Assembly: GCF_024448895.1 (NCBI RefSeq) | Contig: NZ_JAMOIC010000002.1 | Coordinates: 1 to 64,000, forward strand | Source of the DNA: Stutzerimonas stutzeri | GTDB taxonomy: Bacteria; Pseudomonadota; Gammaproteobacteria; Pseudomonadales; Pseudomonadaceae | Reading direction: 5' to 3' | DNA: 64,000 nucleotides | Shown: in pieces, positions 26,997-38,600 of the stretch | Position numbering within the stretch: position 1 is the stretch's first letter | Layout: each line of letters opens with the position of its first letter | The notes under the pieces: model-generated | Told to the model about the DNA's origin: nothing | The model's input: the letters and a program-made list of their open reading frames with translations, nothing else | Database searches by the model: none | Made by a program: the position numbers and the translations under genes

Positions 26997-27959
26997 TCAG
27001 GTGTCAGGCCGGTTCGTCAGTTTCCCCGCAATGACATCCATCAGGCGTTCGCCGATGCGCGTGTCGAATGCATTGTCGATCTCGCGAATACAGGTCGGGC
27101 TGGTGATGTTTATTTCAGTGAGGTAATCGCCGATTACATCCAGTCCGACGAAGAGCAGGCCGCGCTTGCGCAGTTCTGGCCCGACCGCTGCAGCGATCTC
27201 TTTGTCGTGTTCTGACAGTGGCTGAGCGACCCCACGGCCTCCTGCTGCGAGATTGCCACGTGTTTCGCCGGCCGCTGGTATGCGGGCCAGGCAATAAGGT
27301 ACCGGCTCGCCGTCGATCATCAGGATTCGTTTGTCTCCCTCGGTGATGGCAGGGACATATCGCTGCGCCATGATCTGGCGACTGCCGTGCTCGGTGAGCA
27401 CTTCGAGAATGACCGACAGATTAGGGTCACCTTCACGGTGGCGGAAAATCGATGCACCACCCATTTCATCCAGCGGTTTGAGAATGATGTCACGCTGCTC
27501 GCGAGCGAACTCCCGCAGAATGTCGGACCGCCGACTCACCAGCGTTGGCGGCGTAAATTGAGGAAAACGGGTGGCAAAGAATTTTTCGTTGCAGTCGCGA
27601 AGGCTCTGCGGGCGATTTACGACCAGCGTACCGGCTTGTTCGGCAAGCTCGAGCAGGTAGGTGGCATAGACGTACTCGCTGTTGAACGGCGGATCCTTGC
27701 GCATCAGGATCACATCGAGATCGGACAGGGCATTATCAGTTTCTTCGCCTGTTTCGTACCAGCGCTGCGCGTCGTTGAATACCGAGAGCGCGCGCATGCG
27801 CGCACGCGCTTCGCCGCCCAGCTGATAAAGGTCTCGCTGTTCCATGTAATGAAGCGTCCAGCCACGGGCCTGGGCCGCTAGAAGCATGGCCAGGGAGCTG
27901 TCCTTCTTGAAGGCGATCTGCGCGATTGGATCCATGATGATCCCGACGCGAACAGTCAT
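26997..27959 (-). CDS. gshB: Glutathione synthetase GshB
   Basis: 320 residues. ATP-grasp ligase that joins gamma-glutamylcysteine and glycine. Its start is ATG 27959 (MTVRVGIIMDPIAQI) with GGAGA 6-8 bases upstream. The frame extends 66 codons further, but that part has no family match and would run to the pilG region. VIRKDPPFNSEYVYAT-like (here ILMRKDPPFNSEYVYATYLL), LKPLDEMGGASIFR and GLDVIGDYLTEINITSPT are the substrate and metal sites. Confidence 0.96.
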   Translation of the reverse strand: MTVRVGIIMDPIAQIAFKKDSSLAMLLAAQARGWTLHYMEQRDLYQLGGEARARMRALSVFNDAQRWYETGEETDNALSDLDVILMRKDPPFNSEYVYATYLLELAEQAGTLVVNRPQSLRDCNEKFFATRFPQFTPPTLVSRRSDILREFAREQRDIILKPLDEMGGASIFRHREGDPNLSVILEVLTEHGSRQIMAQRYVPAITEGDKRILMIDGEPVPYCLARIPAAGETRGNLAAGGRGVAQPLSEHDKEIAAAVGPELRKRGLLFVGLDVIGDYLTEINITSPTCIREIDNAFDTRIGERLMDVIAGKLTNRPDT

Positions 27960-28197
27960 GTTGTGTTCTCCAGCGATGGGGCAGAACAAGGCTGCCGAGG
28001 GCGTGAAATGTCGACGCAGATTGGCGGCGGTTGTGCGCTGGGTCAAGGAAAATTCCCCTGCTCTGGCGGTAGATAGCTTGCACTTGAGTAGTGTGCTAAA
28101 AAGGTCCGGCGATTGGGTGCAGCCCATCGATGGCAGGGCCTCTAGGCGCACTGACATAACGATAAACTACGACTCACCGAGGCGATGGTAGGGCGAA

Positions 28198-28605
28198 ATG
28201 GAACAGCACTCCGAGGGCTTGAAGGTCATGGTGATCGACGATTCGAAAACGATTCGTCGCACTGCTGAAACGCTGCTGAAAAAAGTAGGTTGTGATGTGA
28301 TCACGGCAGTGGATGGCTTCGATGCGCTGGCCAAGATCGCGGATAGTCACCCGCGCATCATTTTCGTCGATATCATGATGCCTAGGCTTGATGGCTATCA
28401 GACCTGCGCATTGATAAAGAACAACAGTTCTTTCAAGTCCACCCCGGTGATCATGCTGTCCTCCAAAGACGGTCTGTTCGACAAGGCCAAGGGGCGGATC
28501 GTGGGGTCTGATCAATACCTGACCAAGCCTTTCAGCAAAGAAGAGTTGCTCGGTGCTATCAAGGCGCATGTGCCTGATTTCACTCCAATAGAGCAAGTAT
28601 CCTGA
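28198..28605 (+). CDS. pilG: Response regulator PilG
   Basis: 135 residues, a stand-alone CheY-like receiver. The acidic pair VIDDSK is at the N-terminus, the phosphorylated Asp is D58 (FVDIMMPRLDG), and the conserved Lys is K110 in YLTKPF. PilG acts downstream of ChpA to promote pilus extension and to raise cAMP through FimL/CyaB in P. aeruginosa. First gene of pilGHIJK-chpABC. The gene begins 238 bases from gshB, divergently. Confidence 0.96.
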   Translation: MEQHSEGLKVMVIDDSKTIRRTAETLLKKVGCDVITAVDGFDALAKIADSHPRIIFVDIMMPRLDGYQTCALIKNNSSFKSTPVIMLSSKDGLFDKAKGRIVGSDQYLTKPFSKEELLGAIKAHVPDFTPIEQVS

Positions 28606-28649
28606 AGTTCGGCCCTGAGTGCCGCTGAAGCCTTTCCCACGGAGTAACC

Positions 28650-29015
28650 ATGGCTCGCGTTCTGATTGTTGATGACTCGCCCACCGAGATGTACAAGCTG
28701 ACGGCCATGCTAGAAAAGCATGGTCATGTCGTTCTTAAGGCCGAGAACGGAGCCGACGGCGTTGCGCTCGCCCGCCAGGAAAAACCCGATGTGGTTTTGA
28801 TGGATATCGTGATGCCGGGCCTGAATGGTTTCCAGGCAACGCGCCAGCTGACCAAAGATGCTGAAACCAGTCACATTCCGGTGATCATTGTGACCACCAA
28901 GGACCAGGAAACCGATAAGGTCTGGGGCAAGCGTCAGGGTGCTAAAGACTACCTGACCAAGCCGGTGGATGAAGCGACATTGCTGAAGACCCTGGGCGCC
29001 GTACTTGCCGGTTGA
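28650..29015 (+). CDS. pilH: Response regulator PilH
   Basis: 121 residues, CheY-like, with the phospho-Asp at D52 (VLMDIVMPGLNG) and YLTKPVDEATLL at the end. PilH counteracts PilG and acts as a phosphate sink in the Pil-Chp pathway, favouring retraction. A Shine-Dalgarno GGAG lies just before ATG 28650. It follows pilG by 44 bases. Confidence 0.96.
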   Translation: MARVLIVDDSPTEMYKLTAMLEKHGHVVLKAENGADGVALARQEKPDVVLMDIVMPGLNGFQATRQLTKDAETSHIPVIIVTTKDQETDKVWGKRQGAKDYLTKPVDEATLLKTLGAVLAG

Positions 29016-29053
29016 ACGGCGATTTCGATATTCGGACTAGGGAAGTTGCCAGC

Positions 29054-29590
29054 ATGTCGGATGTGCCTACGCCATTTCAGCGACTTTTGGACATTCAAGC
29101 TCGCTGCCGAGTGCTGGCAGCCGGGCTGCCTTCTCAGCAGGAGGCCATCCAGACCTGGGCTGGAATTGGTTTTCGGATGGGGGGGCGGTTATTTGTTGCC
29201 CCTATGGGGGAGGTTGGCGAAATACTGCACGAGCCGCGCTACACGCTATTGCCTGGGGTGAAGTCCTGGGTCAAAGGCGTCGCCAACGTTCGGGGCAGAT
29301 TACTGCCGGTGATGGATTTGTGCGGGTATCTCGGATTGGAGCTTTCGCCGTTGCGCAAGCAGAGGCGGGTATTGGTGGTGGATCATCAGGAAGTGTTTGC
29401 AGGGCTGACGGTCGACGAGGTTTTCGGCATGCAGCATTTTCCGGTAGATGCGTTCTCCGAGCAGCTTCCTCCGGTCGAGGCTTCGATCCAGCCTTTTATT
29501 TATGGTGTGTTTCAGCGTGAGCAGCCTTGGCTGGTTTTTAGCCCGCACGCGCTTGCCGCCCACCAGACATTTCTGGATGTGGCGTACTGA
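29054..29590 (+). CDS. pilI: CheW-like coupling protein PilI
   Basis: 178 residues, matching P. aeruginosa PilI in length. It links the chemoreceptor PilJ to ChpA. The CheW fold is visible in GIGFRMGGRLFVAPMGEVGEI, VKGVANVRGRLLPVMDLCGYLG and RRVLVVDHQEVFAGLTVDEV. I start at ATG 29054 (MSDVPTPFQ) as in relatives; an earlier in-frame start at 29012 overlaps the pilH end and adds an unsupported leader. Confidence 0.93.
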   Translation: MSDVPTPFQRLLDIQARCRVLAAGLPSQQEAIQTWAGIGFRMGGRLFVAPMGEVGEILHEPRYTLLPGVKSWVKGVANVRGRLLPVMDLCGYLGLELSPLRKQRRVLVVDHQEVFAGLTVDEVFGMQHFPVDAFSEQLPPVEASIQPFIYGVFQREQPWLVFSPHALAAHQTFLDVAY

Positions 29591-29669
29591 TTTAGGTGGG
29601 GTCGGCTGATGTCGGCCTTTTGGTTCTTGGAAGGAAACGTACGGGTGGTCCAGGCGGGGGCCGGGAAAA

Positions 29670-31718
29670 ATGAAAAAACTTAACGCGAATGCACTGCTGG
29701 CAGGGGTACGTAGCAATACGTTGATCGCCGGGCTATTTATCCTTCTGATCGTGTCAATGGTGCTGCTGTTCGTGAACTTTGCGTACATCAATACCCAGGC
29801 CGACTATGACAACGAATACGTTGGACACGCCGGTGAGCTGCGAGTTCTATCGCAGCGCATCGCAAAGAACGCTGTAGAGGCGGCCGCAGGTACGGCAGAG
29901 GCATTCGATTCGCTGAAAGATGCTCGTAACGACTTCAGTGAGCGTTGGGGTTACCTCTCGGGTGGAGACGAGCGCATCGGCCTTCCAGCGGTGCCAGAAT
30001 CACTTCAGGTAGAAGTAGCAGCGGTACAGCAGGATTGGGACACGCTGCGGCAGAACACCGACGCCATTCTCGCAAGCGAGCAGACCGTACTGTCTTTACA
30101 CCAGGTTGCTGCCACCCTTGCCGAAACCATTCCGCAGCTCCAGGTGGAATACGAGGAAGTTGTAGACATTCTTCTGGAAAGTGGTGCTCCGGCCGCCCAG
30201 GTTTCTGTTGCTCAGCGCCAATCGCTGCTAGCTGAGCGTATTTTGGGTTCGGTGAACAAGGTGTTGTCTGGTGACCAGGATTCCGTACAGGCTGCCGACA
30301 TGTTTGGTCGCGATGCCAGTCTGTTTGGTCGCGTACTCAGCGCGATGCTTGAAGGCAACGAAGCCATGGGCATCAGTCGTGTAAGCGATGTCGAAGCGCT
30401 CGATCGTTTGGCTGCAATTTCCGAACTGTTCCAGTTCGTTTCCGGCTCGGTGGACGAGATCCTGGAAACCTCGCCGGAACTGTTCCAAGTGCGCGAATCA
30501 TCGAACAGCATCTTCGAGGTTTCGCAAACGTTGCTCGATGAGACTTCAGCGCTGACGCAGGGCCTCCAGAGCCGAGCCGATGCGCGTTACATCAATGCGC
30601 TGGCTGGCTATGTGCTGGGTGCGCTGGCGCTGGCTTCGATTCTTCTGATCGGCCTGGTAATGGTTCAGGAAACACGCCGTCGCTTGAGTGAAACAGCCGA
30701 GAAAAACGAGCGTAACCAGACTGCGATTTTGCGTCTGCTCGACGAGATTGGCGACCTGGCTGACGGTGACCTCACGGTGGCCGCTACCGTAACCGAAGAC
30801 TTCACGGGTGCCATTGCGGACTCGATCAACTACTCCATCGACCAGCTGCGTGATCTGGTTGAAACGATCAACCAGACCGCTGTGCAGGTATCCGGCGCCG
30901 CTCAGGAGACGCAGGCGACTGCTATGCATCTCGCCGAGGCGTCCGAGCATCAGGCTCAGGAAATTGCCGGAGCTTCTGCTGCGATCAACGAGATGGCTGT
31001 GTCGATTGACCAGGTATCTGCGAACGCCGCCGAGTCTTCCGCGGTAGCTGAACGTTCGGTTGCGATTGCGAACAAGGGCAACGAGGTGGTGCATAACACC
31101 ATCACCGGCATGGATAACATCCGTGAGCAGATCCAGGACACTTCCAAGCGGATCAAGCGTCTGGGTGAGTCGTCGCAGGAGATTGGTGACATCGTCAGTC
31201 TGATCAACGACATCGCCGACCAGACCAACATTCTTGCTCTGAACGCGGCCATTCAGGCTTCGATGGCTGGTGACGCAGGCCGAGGCTTCGCGGTGGTAGC
31301 TGACGAAGTTCAACGTCTGGCAGAGCGCTCCTCTGCAGCCACCAAGCAGATCGAAGCACTCGTCAAAACGATTCAGACCGATACCAACGAGGCGGTTATC
31401 TCGATGGAGCAGACCACCTCTGAGGTGGTACGCGGTGCGCGTTTGGCGCAGGACGCAGGTGTCGCGCTGGAGGAGATCGAGAAGGTATCGAAAAGCCTTG
31501 CGGCACTCATCCAAAACATCTCGAATGCTGCACGTCAGCAGGCATCCTCGGCGGGCCATATCTCCAACACCATGAACGTCATTCAGGAAATTACCTCGCA
31601 GACGTCCTCGGGTACCACCGCCACCGCAAAGAGCATTGGTAATCTCGCGAAGATGGCCAATGAGATGCGTCACTCGGTGTCCGGCTTTACCTTGCCGGAA
31701 ACACAGGATCAGGCCTGA
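29670..31718 (+). CDS. pilJ: Methyl-accepting chemotaxis protein PilJ
   Basis: 682 residues, the same as P. aeruginosa PilJ. There is a membrane helix near 15-40 ([16 protein letters not shown]), two periplasmic PilJ-type sensor modules with the paired [12 protein letters not shown] and [12 protein letters not shown] motifs, and a second helix near 310-330. A HAMP and a long cytoplasmic hairpin follow, with the signalling tip [20 protein letters not shown]. In relatives PilJ senses pilin and surface contact. It follows pilI by 79 bases. Confidence 0.96.
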   Translation: MKKLNANALLAGVRSNTLIAGLFILLIVSMVLLFVNFAYINTQADYDNEYVGHAGELRVLSQRIAKNAVEAAAGTAEAFDSLKDARNDFSERWGYLSGGDERIGLPAVPESLQVEVAAVQQDWDTLRQNTDAILASEQTVLSLHQVAATLAETIPQLQVEYEEVVDILLESGAPAAQVSVAQRQSLLAERILGSVNKVLSGDQDSVQAADMFGRDASLFGRVLSAMLEGNEAMGISRVSDVEALDRLAAISELFQFVSGSVDEILETSPELFQVRESSNSIFEVSQTLLDETSALTQGLQSRADARYINALAGYVLGALALASILLIGLVMVQETRRRLSETAEKNERNQTAILRLLDEIGDLADGDLTVAATVTEDFTGAIADSINYSIDQLRDLVETINQTAVQVSGAAQETQATAMHLAEASEHQAQEIAGASAAINEMAVSIDQVSANAAESSAVAERSVAIANKGNEVVHNTITGMDNIREQIQDTSKRIKRLGESSQEIGDIVSLINDIADQTNILALNAAIQASMAGDAGRGFAVVADEVQRLAERSSAATKQIEALVKTIQTDTNEAVISMEQTTSEVVRGARLAQDAGVALEEIEKVSKSLAALIQNISNAARQQASSAGHISNTMNVIQEITSQTSSGTTATAKSIGNLAKMANEMRHSVSGFTLPETQDQA

Positions 31719-31756
31719 TTGAGCGCGGCGGCCGGTAACGGCTGCCGTGGAAGTTC

Positions 31757-32644
31757 ATGAGCAAGGGGCAGGACATGCAGCCAGGCGTTGAGTGGGCACT
31801 GAGACCCTTGGCTGAAATGTCGGCGGCGGAGTTCCGGGACTGGCAAGCATTGCTCGAAGAGCGCTCTGGCATGGTTGTTACCGAGCAACGGAGAACATTC
31901 CTGCAAGCCAATTTGAGTAGCCGGATGCGCGAAGTCGGGGCTACTGATTATTCCAGCTATTACCGTCAGGTCACGGACGGTGCTCGTGGTGCTGTGGAAT
32001 GGTCGACCCTGATGGATCGGCTGACCGTTCAGGAAACCCGTTTCTTCCGTCATCCACCTTCGTTCGCGCTGCTTTCCAGCTACATGCAGGAGCGTTGCGA
32101 GTCTCGTGATATTTCCAGGCCTTGGTCGCTCTGGAGCGTCGGATGCGCAAGTGGTGAGGAAACCTACTCGCTGGCGATCACAGCTGCTGAGGTTCTTCAG
32201 CATGCTAATGGTGATTCGCAACAGTTCGGGGTGATCGGCACTGACATCAGCCTCAGTGCGTTGAGTCGCTCCCGCGATGGACATTACAGCCCTCGACGGC
32301 TTGAGCAGCTGGATCCTGATTTACGCAAGCAATACTTCCAAGCGGGGCCGGATGACCGTCTCCAAGTGATACCTAGCCTGGCTGCACGGGTGTGCTTTGC
32401 CAGGCTTAACGTGCTGGAGCTGGACGGTGCACCAATGTCCAATATGGACGTCATTTTTTGCCAGAACCTGTTGATCTACTTCCGTCGCTGGCGCCGCCGC
32501 GAAATCCTCAATCGTCTGGCCGAGCGGCTGGCACCGGGGGGCTTGCTGGTGATCGGTGCAGGTGAAGTAGTCGGCTGGCAGCATCCGGATCTGACCCCGG
32601 TGGCTGACAGTCAGGTTCAGGCCTTTACCCGGAAATGTTTATGA
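31757..32644 (+). CDS. pilK: CheR-type chemoreceptor methyltransferase PilK
   Basis: 295 residues. It methylates glutamates of PilJ with SAM. The N-terminal four-helix CheR part precedes the SAM domain, where VGCASGEETYSLAI, VIGTDISLSALSRSRDG and DVIFCQNLLIYF are the binding motifs. It ends 11 bases before the ChpA start, so tight coupling is likely. Confidence 0.93.
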   Translation: MSKGQDMQPGVEWALRPLAEMSAAEFRDWQALLEERSGMVVTEQRRTFLQANLSSRMREVGATDYSSYYRQVTDGARGAVEWSTLMDRLTVQETRFFRHPPSFALLSSYMQERCESRDISRPWSLWSVGCASGEETYSLAITAAEVLQHANGDSQQFGVIGTDISLSALSRSRDGHYSPRRLEQLDPDLRKQYFQAGPDDRLQVIPSLAARVCFARLNVLELDGAPMSNMDVIFCQNLLIYFRRWRRREILNRLAERLAPGGLLVIGAGEVVGWQHPDLTPVADSQVQAFTRKCL

Positions 32645-32655
32645 GCGGAGTCGCT

Positions 32656-35600
32656 ATGGGTGATCGGCACGATTATGTCGCCCTGGAGTGGGTGAAAGGC
32701 GAGATTGCCGAAACGCTGAAGCAGGCGCGGCAGGCCTTGGAAGCGTTCGTCGAAAGCCCGCAAGACTCGACGCGGATGCGCTTCTGCATGACTTACGTGC
32801 ATCAGGTGCACGGCACGCTGCAGATGGTCGAATTCTATGGCGCCGCGTTGCTCGCAGAAGAGATGGAGCAGCTTGCGCGGGCTTTACTGGATGAGCGTGT
32901 TGCCAGCCAGGCGGAAGCGCTTGAGGTCCTCATGCAGGCCATCCTGCAGATGCCGGTCTACTTGGACCGCATTCAGAGCGCTCGTCGCGACCTCCCAATG
33001 GTTGTCCTGCCACTGCTCAACGATCTTCGTGCGGCGCGCGGGGAGAAGCTGCTGTCGGAAACCAGTCTTTTTTCGCCGAACATGTCTTCACGGACCCCCG
33101 CGCTTTCGGGTGAGTTCCTGGCGCAGCGGCAGACCGAGGATCTCCCAGGGCTGCTTCGCAAGCTGCGGCAGATGCTTCAGGTCGCGCTGGTTGGGGTTAT
33201 TCGCAATCAAGATCTGGCAACTAACCTGGGTTATATGGCTCGGGTTTTTGCGCGTCTGGAAATGCTTTGCAAAGACGCCCCGCTTGGCGCGCTATGGCAA
33301 ATCGCTTCGGGTCTAGTCGAAGGGCTCGCCAGTGGTGCGGTGGCTAATGGCACAACGGTGAAAAACCTGCTGCGCCAAGTCGATAAAGAACTCAAGCGTC
33401 TCGTCGCTCAGGGGGCGGAGGGTATCAACCAGGCAGCCCCTGACGAGCTGACCAAGAATCTGCTTTTCTATGTAGCGAAGGCGCCTACGCAGACGCCGCG
33501 CATCCAGGCGTTGAAGGCCGAGTACAGCCTGGATGAAGCGCTCCCCGATAGCACAGTAGTCGATGAAGAGCGCGCTCAGCTTGCAGGCCCTGATCGTGGT
33601 GCCATGCGTTCAGTTGTAGCTGCGTTGTGTGAAGAGCTGGTCCGGGTTAAAGACAGTCTTGACCTGTTCGTACGCAGCGATCGCATGGGCTTTGCGGAGC
33701 TTGCATCGCTACAGCCTCCGCTCAAGCAGATTGCAGACACGCTTGCTGTCCTGGGCTTTGGCCAGCCGCGGCGAATCATTCTCGACCAGATCACTGTAGT
33801 CGAGACTCTTGCGAACGGGCAGCAGCAGCCAGACGATGCCGCGCTGATGGATGTCGCGGGAGCATTGTTATATGTCGAGGCGACCCTCGCTGGTATGGTC
33901 GGCGGTACGAGCGAGGACCGCGGCGAGGAGAGTCACCTGCCGACTACCGATGTCGCGCAGATTCATCGCCTGGTCATCCGAGAGGCGCGTACCGGCCTCG
34001 AGCAGGCCAAGGACGCGATCATCGAGTTCATTGCCTCACAATGGAATCACCAGCATCTTGCCCGAGTTCCCGAACTCTTGACCCAGTCACGGGGCGGCCT
34101 TGCAATGGTGCCGCTGGCGCGCGCTGCTGGCTTGCTAGATGCCTGTAATCGATACATCCAGGAGCAGCTGCTCGCCAAACAGGCCATTCCGGACTGGCAG
34201 AGTCTGGATACCCTGGCGGACGCAATAACCAGCGTCGAATACTATCTCGAGCGCCTTAGTGAAGACTGCGGGTCGCAGGGCGACCTCATCCTCGATGTCG
34301 CAGAGGAAAGCCTTCAGGCTTTGGGATACCCGCTGAACGCCCAGTCAGAAAGCGCCCAGCCGGAAACCGGTGCTGACACTTCTTTGGCCGATGCGGATTT
34401 CCTATCCGATCCGCTGGACGAGATTGAAGTTTTACTCCCTGAACCTGAACCTGAACTTGAACCGGGATCGGGCCCTTCAGCCGCGCCCGAACAGAATTCC
34501 GAACAGCATGAAGCTGCTCTGGGATATCACACCGACACACTTGCCGCTGAACAGGTATCGGCATGGGAATCCGAACAGCAAGCCGAATCTGCGGAGCGGC
34601 AAACAGAGTTCGAATCCGCAGCCGAATGGCCTGCTGAAGTCATTGAGCTATCGGAAGCGGAGCCAACTCAGTTGTCTGGTGGCGAAGCGGAAGATTCGTC
34701 GGTGTTCTCCTCCGAAGAGCTTCCTGCCGATGAGCCGCTGACTTACGCGGTGGAGTGGAGTGAGGCTGAAATGGCCGAGCTCGACATGCCCGAGGTTTCG
34801 CTGCCTGAGCCGATGGAGCAGCCGGTCGCTAGCCAACCGGCGATGACTCTTCAAGACGTCATGGCCGCACCAGTCGTCTCCATCAATCCGCCCGCGCGGG
34901 ATGTTCCGCCTAGCATCCTGCCTCCGCCCGATGACGAGGAGCCGGTCGACGATGACCTGCTGGAAGTCTTCATCGAGGAGGCCGCCGAGGTTCTCGAAAC
35001 CATTGGTGAATATTTGCCAAAGTGGTGCGAGGACACCTCGGACAAGGCCACGCTTGGCGAGATTCGCCGAGCCTTTCATACTCTCAAGGGCAGCGGTCGC
35101 ATGGTGCGGGCACTGGTTATCGGTGAACTCGCATGGTCCGTGGAAAATCTGCTCAATCGCGTGCTCGACCGCAGTATCGAACCGGGAGTTTCGGTCAAGA
35201 AGTTGGTGAATGATGTCGTTGCACTGATGCCGGCTCTGGTCGAAGAGTTTGCAGCCAAGGCGCAGCGTCAGCGTGATGATGTCGATCGCTTGGCAGCCAA
35301 TGCCCATGCGTTGGCCAAGGGGCTGCCGACAGATCCTGATCCCCAGGGCGGCGGTGTCGAGCTCGAGAAGCCGACGCAGCAAGAGCCGATGCAGGAGATG
35401 ATGGACCCCCAGCTGCTGGAGATTTTCCGTAACGAGGCTGAGTCGCATCTCTCTGCACTAGTCGACTTTCTTGCCGACTGTGCGCAGCGGCTCCCGCAGC
35501 CAGTTACTGACTCTCTCCAACGTGCCTTGCATACCCTCAAGGGTAGTGCGCACATGGCCGGAATCCTGCCGATGGCTGAAATTGCCACGCCGCTGGAAAA

Positions 35601-38600
35601 GATGGTCAAGGAGTTCAAGGCCAATCTGATTCAGATGGATCTGGCTGAGGCAGAACTTCTGCATGTTGCCGAACAGCTGTTGCGTAAAGGGCTGGAAAAT
35701 CTTGAGCGGGAACCCTTGGCCACAATAGAGGGTGCTGAGGAGCTCATTGCGCAGGTCCATGCGTTGCACAGTGCCCGTCTGGCTGATGCTGGCGAGCGTG
35801 GCGAAAGTGAATTGGGCGAGCCGCGCGACCCAGGCATGATTTCGTTGTTTCTGTCAGAAGGCATGAGCATCCTCCTGGATGCGGAAGATCTGTTGCACAG
35901 CTGGCGGGAACATCCTGCTGAGCGTCAGGAACTCAGTGCGCTGCTGGAAGAGCTGACAACACTAGGCCTCGGCGCCCAAATGGCTGATCTGCCGCAGATC
36001 GACGCCCTGTGCCAGGTGCTGCTGAAGCTCTATGCAGTCGTGCAGGAAGGGCGCCTCGCTGTCAGCGGGCGCTTCTTCGACGACGTCGAGCAAGGCCATG
36101 AAGCATTGGTCGGCATGATGGATCAGGTTGCGGCCGGGCTTCAGGTAACAGGTCAACCGGAGCTGGTGGAGCGCCTCGAAGAACTCCTGGCCGAAGCGCT
36201 CGATCCACAATCCTTCGAGTTGCCAGTTGATGTTGATCAACCGGAGATGACAAGCATTGCTCCGGTTGAAGTCGTCGAAACTATTGCCGAAGCCGAAGCC
36301 GAAGCCGAAGCCTGGGCTCCAGAGCCCGCTTTGGAGCAGGCCCAGCTCGATGATCTAGACGAAGAGATGGTCGAGATTTTTCTGGACGAGGCCGTCGATC
36401 TTCTCGAAAGCGCGGGTGCTGCTTTGGATCGCTGGCTCAGCGATCCGGCCAACCAGCTGGCGCTGTCAGCCCTGCTGCGCGACCTGCACACCCTCAAGGG
36501 TGGCGCCCGGATGGCTGAGATACGCCCGATCGGCGACTTGTCCCATGAGTTGGAGACCCTTTATGAAGGGCTTTCGGACGGCCGCTATACCCATAGTGAT
36601 GAACTCGCGACGCTTCTGTTGCGCAGCCATGATCAACTTGCGGTTCAGCTTGAGCAGCTCCAGGCTCACCGGCCAATGGACGCTGCGACGAAGCTCATCG
36701 CGCTCATCAAGGGCTATCGTCAAGGTGTCACCCCGTCATTCGAAAGCAACGCTGACGAACTTGATGAAGCGACGCAGAATCATGATGACGTCCCTTCAGC
36801 GCTTTCCGTCAGTGATGCCGGTGCGTCGATGGACTCAGAGCAGCTGACCGATGAGTTATCTGCCTCGCTCGAAACAGAGCGAGTGTCCGCGACCGACTCT
36901 GAGACGTTAATTGAAACGGACGATCATCCGCTTGATGAGGTCGAGCCGAGCGAAGCTTCACCCGTCACCCTGGATATATCGGATCAGGATGCGGAGCAGG
37001 CGGGAGATGATGCCGCCAACCTCGACCAAACCAATCAGTCCTACCCAGACGAGCCCTCGGCGATGGCTGACCCTGCACAAGGCGAAGCCGGTGGCTGGGA
37101 CAATCGCGATCCCGAACTGGTAGAGATCTTTCTCGAGGAAGGATTCGACATCATGGAGCGAGCCAGTGCTTCGCTTCAGCGCTGGGTCGATGACGTCAAT
37201 AACAGCTTTGAGATAGAAGCGCTCCAGCGTGATCTGCATACGCTCAAGGGCGGAGCGCGAATGGCCGATATTCGCGAGATTGGGGATCTTGCCCACGAGC
37301 TAGAGTATCTCTACGAAGGTCTGTGCGCCGGTAGCTATCGGGCCAGCCCGATGTTGTTCACGTTGCTGCAGACTTGCCATGACCGGCTCGCAGCGATGCT
37401 CGATGCGGTTCGGGCCTACCGCGAACTCCCCGACGGGGAGGATCTGATCGCAACGATTCGGCACTTTCGGGCAAATCCGGACGAACAGCTGAGCATGCCC
37501 AATAGCGTCGCCTTGAAGGCGGCGCAGGACGCGGCACAGGATTCGGCCGAAGCCGAAATCCTGGACATATTCGTCGAAGAAGCGGATGACCTGCTCGAGG
37601 ATATGGAAGCTGCATTGGGGCGCTGGGAGGCCACGCGTGATGGTGCTGGGCCTCTGGTAGACATGATGCGTGTGTTGCATACCTTGAAAGGTGGCGCACG
37701 ACTCGCAGCGCAGGTCCGCCTTGGCGACATGGCCCACGACCTTGAGCAGCGTCTTGGCGAGGCGCAATTGCAGGACGTCGGTTGGACCGACAGTTTGTTC
37801 CTCGATGTGCAGGGCGGTTACGACGCCTTGCTGAAAGAAGTCGAGTTGATGCGGTCGCGCCTGGCTAGCGAGCCAGAATCTGCGCCCTCCGAACAGGCGC
37901 AAAGCGAGCCTGCCCAAGAGAAACGTGGCGAGCCTTCCGTAATCCAGCTCGAGACGCCAATCGTGGCTGCGAGCGTCCAGTCCCCAACGGCCAACACTCC
38001 AGCGAAGGTTCTACCTTTCATACGTCGTGCCGAGGAGGCCGCGTTGGATGCCGCCTCTCGACGGGCACCGCAGGAGCTGGTCAAAGTGCCAGCCGATTTG
38101 CTGGAGGGGCTGGTCAACCTTGCGGGCGAGACGTCAATTTTCCGCGGGCGTGTTGAGCAGCAGGTCAGCGACGTAGGCTTTACGCTGGGGGAGATGGAGG
38201 CCACGATCGAGCGGGTACGTGATCAGTTGCGGCGTCTGGATACCGAGACGCAGGCGCAGATTCTGAGCCGCTATCAAGCTGAGGCAGAGCGCGCGGGTTA
38301 TGACGATTTCGATCCGCTGGAAATGGACCGCCACTCGCAACTTCAGCAGCTGTCTCGCGCTCTCTTCGAGTCCGCTTCTGACCTTCTAGATTTGAAGGAA
38401 ACGCTCGCGGCGCGAAACCGTGACGCCGAGACCCTGCTGCTACAGCAGGCGCGGGTCAACACGGAGCTTCAAGAAGGTCTCATGCGCACGCGCATGGTGC
38501 CTTTCGATCGACTTGTGCCACGTCTGCGCCGAATCGTACGTCAGGTGGCCGGCGAGCTCGGCAAGCAGGTTGAATTCCATGTGGGTAACGCTACTGGAGA

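Noticed and set aside
27960-28157. N-terminal extension of gshB
   Set aside because: The 66 added residues have no family match, and the ribosome site supports ATG 27959.
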